Part shown: one piece after another, positions 1-10,327 of the stretch
Layout of the letters: the number at the start of each line of letters is the position of its first letter
Position numbering within the stretch: the stretch's first letter is position 1
Assembly (NCBI RefSeq): GCF_009296315.1
Contig: NZ_WHLY01000002.1
Coordinates: 1,302,001-1,366,000, forward strand
Direction of reading: 5' to 3'
Length of the DNA stretch: 64,000 nucleotides
Origin: Salmonirosea aquatica
GTDB taxonomy: Bacteria > Bacteroidota > Bacteroidia > Cytophagales > Spirosomataceae
Translations under genes and position numbers: made by a program
Notes under the pieces: model-generated
Seen by the model: only the letters and a program-made list of their open reading frames with translations
Database searches by the model: none
Told to the model about the DNA's origin: nothing

Positions 1-69
1 CTTTTTGAGGATGCCGTTAGCGATTGGCTCTTAGCTTTCCAGATGATTCGCTATTAATTTTTTATAACA

Positions 70-1617
70 ATGAAGACAATGAACAAAATACATATTTTTC
101 GCCATACAGCGGTTGCTTTCGCCCTGACATTACTCGCCTCCTGTTCGACCGATTTCATCAACCTACAGGATCCGAATGCCGTGGCATCATCCACCTATTA
201 CCGTACCGAGAACGACGTGCAGCTGGCCGTCAATGGGATCTACCAATCATTGCGCAGCGGCAATAGCGTTGGCGAAACCAGTGGACTTTTCAACGAGGAA
301 CGTTCGGACAATGCCGGCCGCAACGACAACCAATCCAATGCCGGCGAGCCGTTCCAGTTCAACGATTTCTCACTGCTACCCAGCAACACCTACCTGAAAA
401 GCCATTGGCTGGGCTTGTACCAGACTATATCGCGCAGCAATCAGGTACTTGAGGGAATTGAGAAAGTGACGTTTTCGGATAACAACCTGAAAGAGCAGTA
501 CCAAGCCGAAGCGAAGTTCCTGCGGGCGCTGATCTACTTCGAGCTGGTACGAAAATGGGGCGATGTACCTCTGGTGACCAGGCCGCTCACGACTGCCGAC
601 GAAGTGCGGGCCAGTACCTTCCGTGAGAAGCAGGAGGTCGTATACCAGCAAATCGTGGCCGACCTGAAGGACGTAGTAGCCAGTCCGCTACCCAATCAGC
701 AGAACGCCGCCAATAGGGGCCGGGTATCTAAAGCCGCCGGAAACGCACTCTTGGGAAAGGTGTACCTGACCATGGCCACCACCCTCGATGCGGCTAACCG
801 CTCTACGAACCTAAATCAGGCTAAGACTTACCTGATGGCGGCCTACGGCATGCGTACCTTCGGAAAGTTGTCGGAAATTCCTTACGCCGATGTGTTCGAT
901 GTGAGCAAGAAGACCACCAATCCCGAGCTGATTTTTCAGATTGTGAACAAACAGGGCGATATCAACTACTCTTCGTCCATCGCCCGCAACAACCAGGCGA
1001 AAGGCGAAACGATCAATTCGCTTTTTACATCCAGTGGTTCGGGAACCAACGTGAAACCCGACCTGGTAAAAGCCTTCGAAGAAGGAGACAAGCGGAAGGA
1101 TTTCTCCATCAAGTACGCCAATGATCCCATCGTCAAGGATTATTTCATCACCAAATTCCGGGACAATAGCGCTGCGGCTACGACCAACGGGTACGGTGGC
1201 AACGATTGGATTCTGCTGCGCTACGCCGACGTGATCCTGATGCTGGCCGAAGTAAACCTGTACCTGGGCGACGAGGCTGCGGCCATTGGGTACCTCGACC
1301 AGGTACGCGAGCGGGCCGGACTACCCCTGTATGGTACCGCCAAAAGCGACCCTGCCTACGCAGCCAGGTACCCCACCCTGAAACTGGCTATTCTGCACGA
1401 GCGCCGGGTAGAGCTGGCCTTCGAAAACCAGCGCTGGTACGACCTGCTCCGTTTCTTCACAACCGACGAACTGGTAAGTTATTTCCGGGCCAAAAGTCAG
1501 GACGATTACGGACTCGCCAAACTGTCGAATTTCAGCGCCAAGGATCGCTATTACCCTATTCCGTTCGATGAGTTTAAACTCAATCCCGAAGCCATGTACC
1601 AGAACCCGGGGTACTGA
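70..1617 (+). CDS. SusD/RagB family outer-membrane glycan-binding lipoprotein
   Basis: Surface-exposed lipoprotein that, in this family, forms a lid over a SusC TonB-dependent channel and binds oligosaccharide. The 515-aa product starts with a lipoprotein signal peptide ending in the lipobox LLASC (Cys25), then the typical SusD opening (LQDPN, a conserved TYYRTENDVQLAVNGIY-type helix) and ends with the family C-terminus (YPIPFDEFKLNP...QNPGY). Length is normal. A stop codon at 55-57 lies 12 nt upstream, the same spacing seen between SusC and SusD in the other loci here, so the SusC partner probably lies just off the left edge; the 18 codons visible before the stop are too few to identify. A second in-frame ATG at 79 is an alternative start. 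Confidence 0.93.
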   Translation: MKTMNKIHIFRHTAVAFALTLLASCSTDFINLQDPNAVASSTYYRTENDVQLAVNGIYQSLRSGNSVGETSGLFNEERSDNAGRNDNQSNAGEPFQFNDFSLLPSNTYLKSHWLGLYQTISRSNQVLEGIEKVTFSDNNLKEQYQAEAKFLRALIYFELVRKWGDVPLVTRPLTTADEVRASTFREKQEVVYQQIVADLKDVVASPLPNQQNAANRGRVSKAAGNALLGKVYLTMATTLDAANRSTNLNQAKTYLMAAYGMRTFGKLSEIPYADVFDVSKKTTNPELIFQIVNKQGDINYSSSIARNNQAKGETINSLFTSSGSGTNVKPDLVKAFEEGDKRKDFSIKYANDPIVKDYFITKFRDNSAAATTNGYGGNDWILLRYADVILMLAEVNLYLGDEAAAIGYLDQVRERAGLPLYGTAKSDPAYAARYPTLKLAILHERRVELAFENQRWYDLLRFFTTDELVSYFRAKSQDDYGLAKLSNFSAKDRYYPIPFDEFKLNPEAMYQNPGY

Positions 1618-1664
1618 TTTCCGAAAGGTTTTGAGCCCGGCCATAAGTCTGGCTCGCGCTTTTT

Positions 1665-1811
1665 AGAAGCTGTTCGAGTTAATCTTGATCTTATTTAAAA
1701 TTACGCTTTTCCGCCAAACCTATGCTAAGGTACCCCTCGGTCCCGGGTTTGGTACCTTGTCCTGACGAAAGCCATTCATTTTGTATAGAAAACTTAACTC
1801 GAACAGCTTCT
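1665..1811. repeat. 147-bp MITE-like element with 18-bp perfect terminal inverted repeats
   Basis: The 18-mer AGAAGCTGTTCGAGTTAA at 1665-1682 is repeated exactly in inverted orientation at 1794-1811. The 111 bp between contain no convincing gene. The element sits between the convergent ends of the SusD and sugar-dehydrogenase genes. T-rich sequence flanks both ends, so a target duplication cannot be called reliably. A non-autonomous insertion element is the best reading; a long-range transcription-terminating hairpin for the two converging genes is the alternative. Confidence 0.55.
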
Positions 1812-1888
1812 TTTTTATTTCTGTAGACTTGATTCCCATCCCTAAAAGAAAAGCTTCTGGATATTGGCAAACCAGAAATTACGCCTAT

Positions 1889-3135
1889 TCAGTTTGCGGG
1901 AAGAAACTGCTTGATGGTACCCTGATGATCCAGCAGGTAGACTTCTCCGGCTGCATCTTCCCCAAACGCACTGATATTTCCCGCCCCATCTACCAGTAAT
2001 TGATTCGCTGTTTCCTGTCCCTTTTCTGTCACCAACGCCCACACCTTTCCACTCCCGTAATCAGCATACAGGTAGCTTCCCTGTAGGGAAGGATACCGGT
2101 TTCCGCGGTAAACCACCCCTCCGGTAATGGATACCCCGTCCTGCCGGGGGTAGGTATGAACCGGAGCAATCAGATTCCCCGGATCGCAATCGTTCCGGGG
2201 GTTGTAACAGCGGTTGCCTTCTTTCAGTCGCCAGCCATAGTTGCCTTCCCGGGTAATGACATTCACTTCTTCAAATTCATTCTGACCCACATCCCCCGCC
2301 CAGATCAGGCCAGTCTGCCGGTCAAAGCTGAACCGCCAGGGGTTGCGAAGGCCGTACGCGAATACCTCCTCCAGTACCATCTCGGCATTTCCCGCCCAGG
2401 GATTATCCGAGGGAATGCCGTAGGTACCTTTTTGGGTGCCGTCGACGTCGATGCGGAGCAGTTTTCCCAACCAGGAGGGGAGGCCCGGTTCTGGGCGTTC
2501 TGATGCGGATCGCCCCAAGCACCCCCGTCACCAGTCGAGATGTACAGGTACCCTTCGGGACCAAACGCAATTTTACCCCCGTTGTGGTTGTCATAAGGCT
2601 GTGCAAAGCGTAGGAGTACGGTTTCAGTGGCGGGGTCGGCCACAGCCTGTCCTGGGGAAGCAACCTGGTACCTTGCCAATACCGATTCGAGCGGATTGCG
2701 CTTGGTATAGTACACGTAGAAATAGCCATTTTGCCTGAATTGGGGATGGAAGGCCAGTCCCAGCAAGCCCATTTCTCCTTCGGAGGAAACCTTATGTTTA
2801 ATGTCCAGGTAAACCGGGGCGGATTGTACACCGGGATCGTTCGCGAACACCCTGATTCGGCCTTCCTGTTCAAGGACAAACAGCCGATTACTGCCATCCC
2901 CCGCGTGGGTAAATTCTACGGGTCGTTCAAAGGTCAGATTCGGAAAGGCATTGATCAGTTTCCATTCCTTGGTCTTTCCCGAAGCATGGTCCCCTCCAGC
3001 GGGCCTCATGGCCTGGGGAAGGGTCATTGACATCAGACCCATCAGCATACAGGTACCCAGCAGACGCAGCGGGCCGCCCATCCGCCCGGATTTAGGTATC
3101 GGAAAAATCCTGAGGTATAAACTGCTTTTGTTCAT
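1889..3135 (-). CDS. PQQ-dependent sugar (glucose/sorbosone-type) dehydrogenase, frameshifted
   Basis: Secreted six-bladed beta-propeller oxidoreductase of the GSDH family, which oxidises aldose sugars with PQQ. The N-terminal part (start ATG at 3133-3135, then a hydrophobic signal segment) carries FERPVEFTHAGDGSNRLFVLEQ-type blades and the motif GDGGAWGDP. The C-terminal part, in another frame, carries LRNPWRFSFDR, DVGQNEFEEV and GNYGWR, all diagnostic of the family. The two halves meet at a G4 run (2477-2480). One additional G there restores a continuous 415-aa protein reading ASPSWLGKLLRIDVDG across the joint. A longer in-frame start at 3234 exists but only adds sequence before the signal peptide. 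The gene converges on the upstream SusD gene. Confidence 0.85.
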
Positions 3136-3294
3136 CAGGGTGGAAAGGGTTGAAATCTGACTATTAATCCCTAAGAAGGTAAAGCTCCTTAGCAGTACAG
3201 TTCGGGGCGCATTTCGTGCTAAGGGGTACCTCATGTAATTTCAAATGACTGATAACCAAAGGGAAACAGTGAATGGCTAACAAGCACACCTACC

Positions 3295-3885
3295 CTAAGA
3301 CGATAGAAGGGCCACGATCAGCGCGAGGTAGTTCAATTTCTCCCGGAGAATACGCAACGCTTTGCTGATATGAAATTCAACGGTCTTTTCCGTGATCTCC
3401 AACAGTTCGGCGGTTTCGCGGTTAGTAAGGCCGCTGCGGCTCAACTGGAACACCCGGCGGCTTTTTTCGGGTAGCTTGCCAAGTTCGCGGTCATAAGCCA
3501 CCTGAAGCTCACTGAGCAGAATCTCCTCCTGCACGGGGTTAGCCGAATGGGAAGCCAACGTTTGGTCTGGAATATCATGGAGCGAAACCGACTTTTCGTA
3601 CAGCTTTTTCCGCAAGCTCGAAATAATCCGGTTCCTGAGCGATGTGAACAGATATACGTCGATATCCTTTTCAATCCGGATTTCCTTTCGCTTCAGCCAG
3701 AACGAAACGAACAGTTCCTGCACCAGATCTTCAGCCGCCGCCTGATCGTCCAGTTTACGACGGGCCAGGGTGTACATTTTGGCCGCGTAGCGCCGGTGCA
3801 GCTCCCCAAAAGCCAAAGAGTCATCCTCCGAACCTACGAGGTTCCAAAGGATTTTATCCTCTATATGTCGATAGTTTACATTCAC
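3295..3885 (-). CDS. ECF-type RNA polymerase sigma factor (FecI-like), locus 1
   Basis: 196-aa sigma-70 family protein. Region 2 is recognisable in the segment with AAEDLVQELFVSFW (about residues 50-65) and region 4 as a helix-turn-helix with LTNRETAELLEITEKTVEFHISKA near the C-terminus, followed by a hydrophobic tail as usual in Bacteroidota CUT systems. It is divergent from the FecR anti-sigma gene (start 4024), with 138 bp between them. In the other two loci here the sigma gene points the same way as FecR. Its expected role is to transcribe the SusC/SusD operon when the outer-membrane transducer is loaded. Confidence 0.92.
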   Translation of the reverse strand: MNVNYRHIEDKILWNLVGSEDDSLAFGELHRRYAAKMYTLARRKLDDQAAAEDLVQELFVSFWLKRKEIRIEKDIDVYLFTSLRNRIISSLRKKLYEKSVSLHDIPDQTLASHSANPVQEEILLSELQVAYDRELGKLPEKSRRVFQLSRSGLTNRETAELLEITEKTVEFHISKALRILREKLNYLALIVALLSS

Positions 3886-4023
3886 CTTAAGCTGGAAAGG
3901 AACCCCTATGCCAATAATACTATAATTTCAAAAAAAAAGTCAAAACCCACTAGGGTACCCCGTCCCTGCGGCGTCTTACCCCTATAACCCTCGTTTTTTT
4001 ACCAAGGTATCCATAAATTCCCT

Positions 4024-5064
4024 ATGAGCAAGAATCCCGTTTCGTACGAACTATTGGACAAGTACCTGGCAGGCAGGTGCACGGCGGAAGAGGTATATCT
4101 GGTAGAAAAATGGTACGCCTCTCTGGACGAAGAGGGAAGCCTGCCTGCCGACGAAAAGGTGTTCGACCAACCGAAGCAATGGGCACGCGTGAGGGCCGCC
4201 CTGCGGGATCACATGGACAATCCGGCCGGGCACACCTACACTCCGGCCAAATCGAAAACCTTACCCCTGTGGCCGAATTTCTCGCGGATCGCCGCCGCCG
4301 TATTGCTACTGCTGGGCGTGCTGGGTGGGTACCGGTACTGGCAAAATACTCAGGATGACGAAAGGATGACGACCGTCGGGGTGTCTGCCCCTGAAACTGT
4401 CCGGATCGAAAACACGCTCAATAGAATCGTACGTCATTCCCTACCCGATGGTAGCGAAATATGGCTGAATCCGGGGGCTTCCATCCGGTATGCCAAACTA
4501 TTTCAATCCGATTTTCGGGATGTATCGCTGGAGGGAGAAGCCTTTTTTGAGGTGACTCCTAACCCATCGCGTCCCTTCCGGGTAAGCAGTGGCAAAATGC
4601 TGACTACGGTTTTGGGAACAAGCTTCAATGTTAAAGCCAATCCGATCGATCAACAATACGAAGTGTCGGTCGTGACGGGCAAAGTATCCGTCTCCGCGCC
4701 CGATCCGAGTGGGCGCCGGCAATCAGTACAGCTATTGCCCCGTCAGCAAGCGATCATCGACGCCACGAGTGGCCAGTTAGCCCAGAAAGAGTTACCCGCC
4801 AGTGCTGGAAAGGTTGCCTCCTGGCAGCCCGTATCTCTCACTTTTCAGGATGCCACATTGGGAGAGGTCGTCAGCCGGCTCGAAAAAAAGTTTGATTTGA
4901 AGATTACCCTGGCCAATCCCAGATTGGCCAACTGTCGGATTAAAGCTGTTTTTGACCAGCAGCGCCTACCCGAAATCCTGGATATGACCACCCTGATGGT
5001 AGAAGCTACCTACGAAATGCAGGGGAATACCATTATTCTGACGGGAGCAGGTTGTCCTGAATAA
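4024..5064 (+). CDS. FecR-family anti-sigma factor, locus 1
   Basis: 346-aa inner-membrane regulator. A cytoplasmic N-terminal helical region (about 1-85, starting YELLDKYLAGRCTAEE) is followed by one transmembrane segment (AAAVLLLLGVLGGY, about 90-105). The periplasmic FecR domain has the motifs LPDGSEIWLNPGASIRY, LEGEAFFEV and VLGTSFNVKA, and a C-terminal DUF4974-type region (LTFQDATLGEVVSRLEKKF). It is expected to hold the ECF sigma until the STN domain of the SusC protein signals. It lies 192 bp upstream of susC, with a strong hairpin in the gap. Confidence 0.93.
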   Translation: MSKNPVSYELLDKYLAGRCTAEEVYLVEKWYASLDEEGSLPADEKVFDQPKQWARVRAALRDHMDNPAGHTYTPAKSKTLPLWPNFSRIAAAVLLLLGVLGGYRYWQNTQDDERMTTVGVSAPETVRIENTLNRIVRHSLPDGSEIWLNPGASIRYAKLFQSDFRDVSLEGEAFFEVTPNPSRPFRVSSGKMLTTVLGTSFNVKANPIDQQYEVSVVTGKVSVSAPDPSGRRQSVQLLPRQQAIIDATSGQLAQKELPASAGKVASWQPVSLTFQDATLGEVVSRLEKKFDLKITLANPRLANCRIKAVFDQQRLPEILDMTTLMVEATYEMQGNTIILTGAGCPE

Positions 5065-5148
5065 GTACTGAAGAAATATCTGATAAACTAACAAAACATT
5101 GCCTATGCCCAAACCCAACCTTACGACCGGGACTGCTTCTTAAGAAAA

Positions 5149-5175
5149 ATCAGGAGTGATTGCGCCACTCCTGAT
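5149..5175. terminator. 10-bp hairpin between fecR and susC, locus 1
   Basis: ATCAGGAGTG (5149-5158) pairs perfectly with CACTCCTGAT (5166-5175) around a 7-nt loop. No T-tract follows on the plus strand; an A-run precedes it. It may be a partial terminator or attenuator separating the regulator from the highly expressed transporter, or an mRNA stability element. Locus 3 has a similar hairpin in the same place. Confidence 0.5.
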
Positions 5176-5256
5176 TGGATCGAAGCCTCCCCCTTACGAA
5201 CGTCACCCAGCGGTGATGGAAGACTCCTTTTATCAAAATTTACCAAACCCAAAGCT

Positions 5257-8200
5257 ATGCAATTATTTCTAAGGAACAAGCAATCGTGTTGGCACCTACT
5301 TATGCGATTATCATTTCAACAAATCCTGCTCCTGGGCCTCATCACCGCGGCCGCTTATTCCCGCGATAGCGCCGGGCAGGATATTCTGCAGCAGCAGATT
5401 AGTATTCGGGCCGAAAACGTCCCCCTGCAACAGGTATTGACTGAAATTGAAGCCAAGGCCAATATCCGGTTTGCTTACAGCCGGAGCCTCATTCCGGTAA
5501 AGGAGTCCGTACAGATTGTGGCCAATCAGGAAGCCCTGGCTTCTATTCTGAACCGGGTGCTCCATCCGTTACAAATCGAATATTCAATCACCAACCGGCA
5601 AATTGTGCTCAGACGCCGTAAGACAGCGTCTTTGAAAGTACCGGCGGAGGAAGATGACGCCACGTTTGGCATTGTGACAGCCCCCGAGGACATTACTTTG
5701 ACGGGAAATGTCGTCGATGAAAAATCCGGTGAAGCGCTTCCCGGGGTGAGTATTCTGGTAAAAAATACCAGCCGGGGTACTACCACGGACCAGAACGGAA
5801 ATTTCAGGCTTGACGTACCCTCGGGCGAAGCTACCCTGGTATTCAGCTACGTAGGCTATTTAGCCAGGGAAATTGTAGTGGGTAGTCAAACTACTTTCCG
5901 GGTGAGCCTATCGCCCGATACCAAAGCCCTGGAAGAAGTCGTGGTGGTAGGGTATGGTACCCAATCCAAACGAAATGTGACAGGTTCGGTGGCCAAGGTA
6001 GATCTTAAGCGCACCGAAACCCTGCCCAATACCAACGTGACTCAGGCCCTCCGGGGTACCATCGCCGGCGTGCAGTTTACCGATAACGGCCGTCCCGGAC
6101 AGGGTGGGAGCATTTACATCCGGGGCCTCCGTTCCATCACGGCCAGCAATAATCCGCTGATCGTAGTCGACGGCGCTTTTTTCAACGGAAGTCTGGCGGA
6201 TATCAGTCCCAACGACATCGAGTCGGTGGAGGTACTTAAGGACGCCAGCGCCTCGGCCATCTATGGGTCGCGGGCGGCCAATGGCGTGATTCTGGTCACG
6301 ACCAAACAGGGCAAAACCGAAAAGCCGACGATCCGATTCAATACGTATTATGGCGTGCAATCTTTCGCCCATAAAATCCAGCTGCTGACGCCGGAACGTT
6401 ACATCAAGAAATTTCTCGATTACCGCACTCAGAATGATCAAGTGTCCAATCCGGCGGATATTGAAAACTACCTCCAGCCGCTAGAGCTTGAGAACTACCG
6501 TAACGGAACTACCATCGATCCCTGGGATGAGATCACGCAAAAGGCGACTATCCAGTCTTACGAGTTGAGTATCGGAGCCCGCTCAGAGCGGTCATCCTAC
6601 TACCTTTCGGCGGGCTATACCGACGAAAAAGGCTTGATCTTTGGCGATCGGGCCAAGCGGATAACCCTTCGGTCCAATGTCGACACCAAGATCACATCTT
6701 GGCTGAATGTCGGCATCACATCGCAGTTCAGCCAGCGGGACCTAAGTGGAATCGAGGCAAGTACTTCCTCGGCCGCGCAGTTGAGTCCGTACGCCACGCT
6801 GTACTTTGACGAAGCCAAAACGGACCCCATCCCCTATCCCCAGACCGACAACCTGATTCTGCACCCTAAATTCAATGCGCTGACCAACCAGAACGAATCG
6901 ATTTACAATAACCTTTTTGCGAATTTTTATGCCATCGTCAATCTACCCATCGAAGGCCTGAAGTACCGGCTCAACTACTCCCCAAACTTCCGCTGGGCGC
7001 ACAATTACAATTTCTCCCCGGTTTATGTAAAAAACAGCATCAACCGGCTGGGCAGTGGCAGCAAGTACAACGAGGAGAATTTCGACTGGGTGGTGGAGAA
7101 CATTCTGACCTACAACACACACTTTGGCGATAAGCACAACCTGGATGTCACGCTGCTGTACGGAGCCAATGCCTTCAATTTTAACTCTACCCAGGCATCG
7201 GGCAGCAATTTTTTCAATGATGTACTAGGCTGGAATAACCTGAGCCTAGCCGAGGTACAGACTTCCAATACGGATGCCTATAAACAGGCCGGAATTTCGT
7301 CCATGGCCCGCATCAACTACCGGTTCATGGAACGCTACCTGCTAACTTTCACCGCCCGACGGGATGGTACCTCCGTGTTTGGCAAGAATAATAAGTACGG
7401 CGTTTTTCCTTCCGCGGCCCTGGCCTGGATCGCTTCCGACGAATCTTTTTTCCAGAGTGTCTCCTGGATGGATATGCTCAAATTCAGGATTTCCTACGGC
7501 CTGGTGGGAAATCAGGCGGTATCGCCCTATTCATCGTTAAGTCAGATGGAAAGTACCCGCTATGTGTACGGTGACGGCGGCCCCACGACCACGGGCATTT
7601 ACCTTTCCACGATTCCCAACTCCAATCTGAAATGGGAAAAAACTACGGCCGCCAACCTGGCGGTGGATTTCAGTGTGCTTAAGGGTAGAATTGGCGGTAC
7701 AGTCGAAGTATATAATCTCGACACGCGCGATCTGCTGCTGGACCGCTCTATCCCGGTTATGACCGGATTCTCCAAAATAAGAACCAACGTCGGAGCGACT
7801 AATAACAAAGGGCTTGAAATAACACTGAATACCGTCAATGTGAAGGGAGCGCAATTCAGCTGGACCAGCGATATCGTTTTCTCGACCAACCGCAACCGAA
7901 TTGTGAAACTTTACGGCAATGATGCCGACGGCGATGGCGTGGAAGACAACGACATCAGCAACCGCTGGTTTATCGGCGAGCCGCTGGGTGTTTTGTACGA
8001 TTATGTCCGGGATGGTATTTACCAGGAAGGAGATGAACTACCCAAAGGATACAAACCCGGTTTCGTGCGGGTAAAAGACCTGAACGGGGATGGTATTTTC
8101 AACGCCAGCGACCGTCAGGTGGTGGGCCAAAGCCAGCCTAAGTACCGCTGGGGGTTTACGAACACGTTCAACTACAATGGTTTCTCCCTGTCGGTTTTTG

Positions 8201-8616
8201 TGAATTCACTGCTGGGCTGGCAGAAGAACAACAGCTTTTTCCTCGATCCGTCCAAAATATTCACCGGTCGCTCGCTGAATTTTGCCGACGTGGGCTGGTG
8301 GACCGCCGAGAACAAATCCAACACGCGGCCCTCGCTGGTATTTACCAATCCGCTGGGGCTGGGTTTCTACGAAAGTCGTGATTTTGTCCGTATCCAGGAC
8401 GTGTCCTTATCCTACACTTTCAAGAATGATCTTCTGAGCCGGTACAAAATGGCATCGGCCCGGGTGTACCTGAGCAGCAAAAATCTGGCTACGTTCACCA
8501 ACTGGACGGGTTGGGACCCCGAAAGTGGATACGCTTCCGATGTGAGCGGATCGGCCGACCGGGTGGGCTTTCCTACGCCCCGCTCGATTGTCCTTGGCGT
8601 GAACCTCAGTTTTTAA
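5257..8616 (+). CDS. SusC/RagA-family TonB-dependent outer-membrane transporter with STN domain, locus 1
   Basis: 1119-aa glycan importer. In order: signal sequence (about 1-40), STN signalling domain (about 48-125, with VPLQQVLTEIEAKANIRFAY), carboxypeptidase-regulatory-like domain (LTGNVVDEKSGEALPGVSI), TonB box region and plug (LEEVVVVGYGTQ, then IRGLRSITASNNPLIVVDG and DIESVEVLKDASASAIYGSRAANGVI), and a 22-strand barrel ending VLGVNLSF. The STN domain is the part that contacts FecR in FecA-like systems, which fits the sigma/anti-sigma pair upstream. It is followed after 11 nt by its SusD partner. Confidence 0.95.
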   Translation: MQLFLRNKQSCWHLLMRLSFQQILLLGLITAAAYSRDSAGQDILQQQISIRAENVPLQQVLTEIEAKANIRFAYSRSLIPVKESVQIVANQEALASILNRVLHPLQIEYSITNRQIVLRRRKTASLKVPAEEDDATFGIVTAPEDITLTGNVVDEKSGEALPGVSILVKNTSRGTTTDQNGNFRLDVPSGEATLVFSYVGYLAREIVVGSQTTFRVSLSPDTKALEEVVVVGYGTQSKRNVTGSVAKVDLKRTETLPNTNVTQALRGTIAGVQFTDNGRPGQGGSIYIRGLRSITASNNPLIVVDGAFFNGSLADISPNDIESVEVLKDASASAIYGSRAANGVILVTTKQGKTEKPTIRFNTYYGVQSFAHKIQLLTPERYIKKFLDYRTQNDQVSNPADIENYLQPLELENYRNGTTIDPWDEITQKATIQSYELSIGARSERSSYYLSAGYTDEKGLIFGDRAKRITLRSNVDTKITSWLNVGITSQFSQRDLSGIEASTSSAAQLSPYATLYFDEAKTDPIPYPQTDNLILHPKFNALTNQNESIYNNLFANFYAIVNLPIEGLKYRLNYSPNFRWAHNYNFSPVYVKNSINRLGSGSKYNEENFDWVVENILTYNTHFGDKHNLDVTLLYGANAFNFNSTQASGSNFFNDVLGWNNLSLAEVQTSNTDAYKQAGISSMARINYRFMERYLLTFTARRDGTSVFGKNNKYGVFPSAALAWIASDESFFQSVSWMDMLKFRISYGLVGNQAVSPYSSLSQMESTRYVYGDGGPTTTGIYLSTIPNSNLKWEKTTAANLAVDFSVLKGRIGGTVEVYNLDTRDLLLDRSIPVMTGFSKIRTNVGATNNKGLEITLNTVNVKGAQFSWTSDIVFSTNRNRIVKLYGNDADGDGVEDNDISNRWFIGEPLGVLYDYVRDGIYQEGDELPKGYKPGFVRVKDLNGDGIFNASDRQVVGQSQPKYRWGFTNTFNYNGFSLSVFVNSLLGWQKNNSFFLDPSKIFTGRSLNFADVGWWTAENKSNTRPSLVFTNPLGLGFYESRDFVRIQDVSLSYTFKNDLLSRYKMASARVYLSSKNLATFTNWTGWDPESGYASDVSGSADRVGFPTPRSIVLGVNLSF

Positions 8617-8627
8617 ACAAAAAATCA

Positions 8628-10247
8628 ATGAAAATGAAAACGATACTATATAAAGCAATTATCTGTACCACGCTTATCTTGTTAGGTACGTCCTGCAAGG
8701 ATAATTTTCTGGAAGAAAAACCCCTGGCTTTCCTGAACCCCGAGGTCGCGCTGGTCAATAAGGCGGGCTTTGAAAGTGCCATTGCGGCCATCCACCAAGC
8801 CGTACGCGACGAATTCAACCGAGGCAATGCTACGGGAATCTATATACTCCAGCTGGGCACCGATGTGTGCACCACGGGTGATGAAACCCTTCAGACCTTC
8901 AAAAACTATGAAACCACCCTCACTCCGGGATCAAGCACGGCCGCCTATTTTTGGAATTTTGAGTACACAACCATGATTCCCCGGGCCAATACGGTGATTG
9001 ATTACGCCGATCGTCCGGCCGCAAAATGGGCCAATGAGGCGGAGAAGAATGCCATCGTGGCCGAAGCGCGTTTTTTGCGGGCCTATACCTACAACGGCCT
9101 GGCCAATACCTACGGCGGGGTACCGATTGTGGACCGGATTTATGACCAACCCAAGTTCGATTTTGTGCGGGCCAGCCAGCAGGAAGTGTACGAGTTCGTG
9201 CGGCAGGATCTGGAATTTGCTTCGCAATGGCTGCCCGAAACGACCACCCAACCCGGCCGCATTGTCAAAGCCGCCGCCGACCATTTGTTATCCGAAGTAT
9301 ACATGAGCCTGGGGCAGTACGACAAGGCGATTGCCAGCGCTTCGGCTGTGATCAATTCCGGCAAGTACAAACTGATGAACGCCCGTTTCGGTAGCAAAGC
9401 CAGCGAACCCGGTGATGTCTATTCTGACTTATTCCGGGATGGCAATCAGAACCCCAGCAGCGGCAACACGGAGACCATCTGGGCTTTGCAGTATGAGTTT
9501 CAAACTCCGGGTGGACTGGCTTCTTCGTCAGGTAATCTGGGGAATATGGACCTGCGCGGGTGGGGCTCTTTTTACAGTGCGGCCAAAGCGCCCAATGGTA
9601 CCACGGCGATGGTCGTGGCCGATAGCCTCGGCCGTGGGGTAGGCTGGCTGCGGGGCACTAATTATCTTTTCTACGATATCTGGAAAGAGGACTCTAAAGA
9701 CATGCGTAATTCGCCCTATAACATCCGGCGTGATTGGTATTACAATCTGCCCACTTCGCCCTATTTTGGCAAGAAGGTAACGTATTTTCCCGGACTCGAT
9801 ACGATGCAGCATGTGGGTCCGATGCTAAGGAAAGTAGAGGGAGAACCCGTGCTGGGACGTAATACCGGGCAAACGGTAAAAGACAAGTATGTGTACCGGC
9901 TAGCCGAGACCTACCTGCTGCGGGCCGAAGCTTACATCCGCAAAGGCGATATGACCAGCGCTGCGGCCGATGTGAACGTAGTTCGGGCGCGCGCCAAGGC
10001 CAAACCCGCCACACCCGCTCAGATGTCGATCGACTACATTCTGGACGAGCGCGCCCGGGAGCTGACCACCGAAGAAGTACGCCGCCGTACCCTGACCCGC
10101 GTGGGCAAACTCGTGGAGCGCGTGCGCAAGTACAATCCCCGGAGTAGTTCCAGCATTGAAGAAAAACACGAATTGTTTCCCATTCCCCAAACGGCCATCG
10201 ATGCCAACATTGAAGGCACGCTCGAGCAGAATCCGGGCTATAATTGA
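8628..10247 (+). CDS. SusD/RagB-family lipoprotein, locus 1
   Basis: 539-aa partner of the SusC just upstream. The start chosen is the ATG at 8628, giving MKMKTILYK and a lipoprotein signal with lipobox LGTSC (Cys23); the open frame extends further upstream into susC but that part has no signal peptide. It has the SusD helices (AEARFLRAYTYNGLANTYGGVPIV; YVYRLAETYLLRAEAY) and the C-terminal FPIPQTAIDAN...QNPGYN. It probably captures the glycan released by the hydrolases encoded downstream. Confidence 0.94.
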   Translation: MKMKTILYKAIICTTLILLGTSCKDNFLEEKPLAFLNPEVALVNKAGFESAIAAIHQAVRDEFNRGNATGIYILQLGTDVCTTGDETLQTFKNYETTLTPGSSTAAYFWNFEYTTMIPRANTVIDYADRPAAKWANEAEKNAIVAEARFLRAYTYNGLANTYGGVPIVDRIYDQPKFDFVRASQQEVYEFVRQDLEFASQWLPETTTQPGRIVKAAADHLLSEVYMSLGQYDKAIASASAVINSGKYKLMNARFGSKASEPGDVYSDLFRDGNQNPSSGNTETIWALQYEFQTPGGLASSSGNLGNMDLRGWGSFYSAAKAPNGTTAMVVADSLGRGVGWLRGTNYLFYDIWKEDSKDMRNSPYNIRRDWYYNLPTSPYFGKKVTYFPGLDTMQHVGPMLRKVEGEPVLGRNTGQTVKDKYVYRLAETYLLRAEAYIRKGDMTSAAADVNVVRARAKAKPATPAQMSIDYILDERARELTTEEVRRRTLTRVGKLVERVRKYNPRSSSSIEEKHELFPIPQTAIDANIEGTLEQNPGYN

Positions 10248-10327
10248 TGGGTCTGGTTCATGGGAGATGCCCGGGTTCGGCGTCTCTCCTAGCAGCTATA
10301 TAAGTAGAATTTTATCGAACTGATACC

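Noticed and set aside
1-57. Open frame of 18 codons ending at the left edge, at the right distance to be the end of a SusC gene
   Set aside because: The visible residues (ending LLAFQMIRY) do not look like a SusC barrel end, and the piece is too short to identify.
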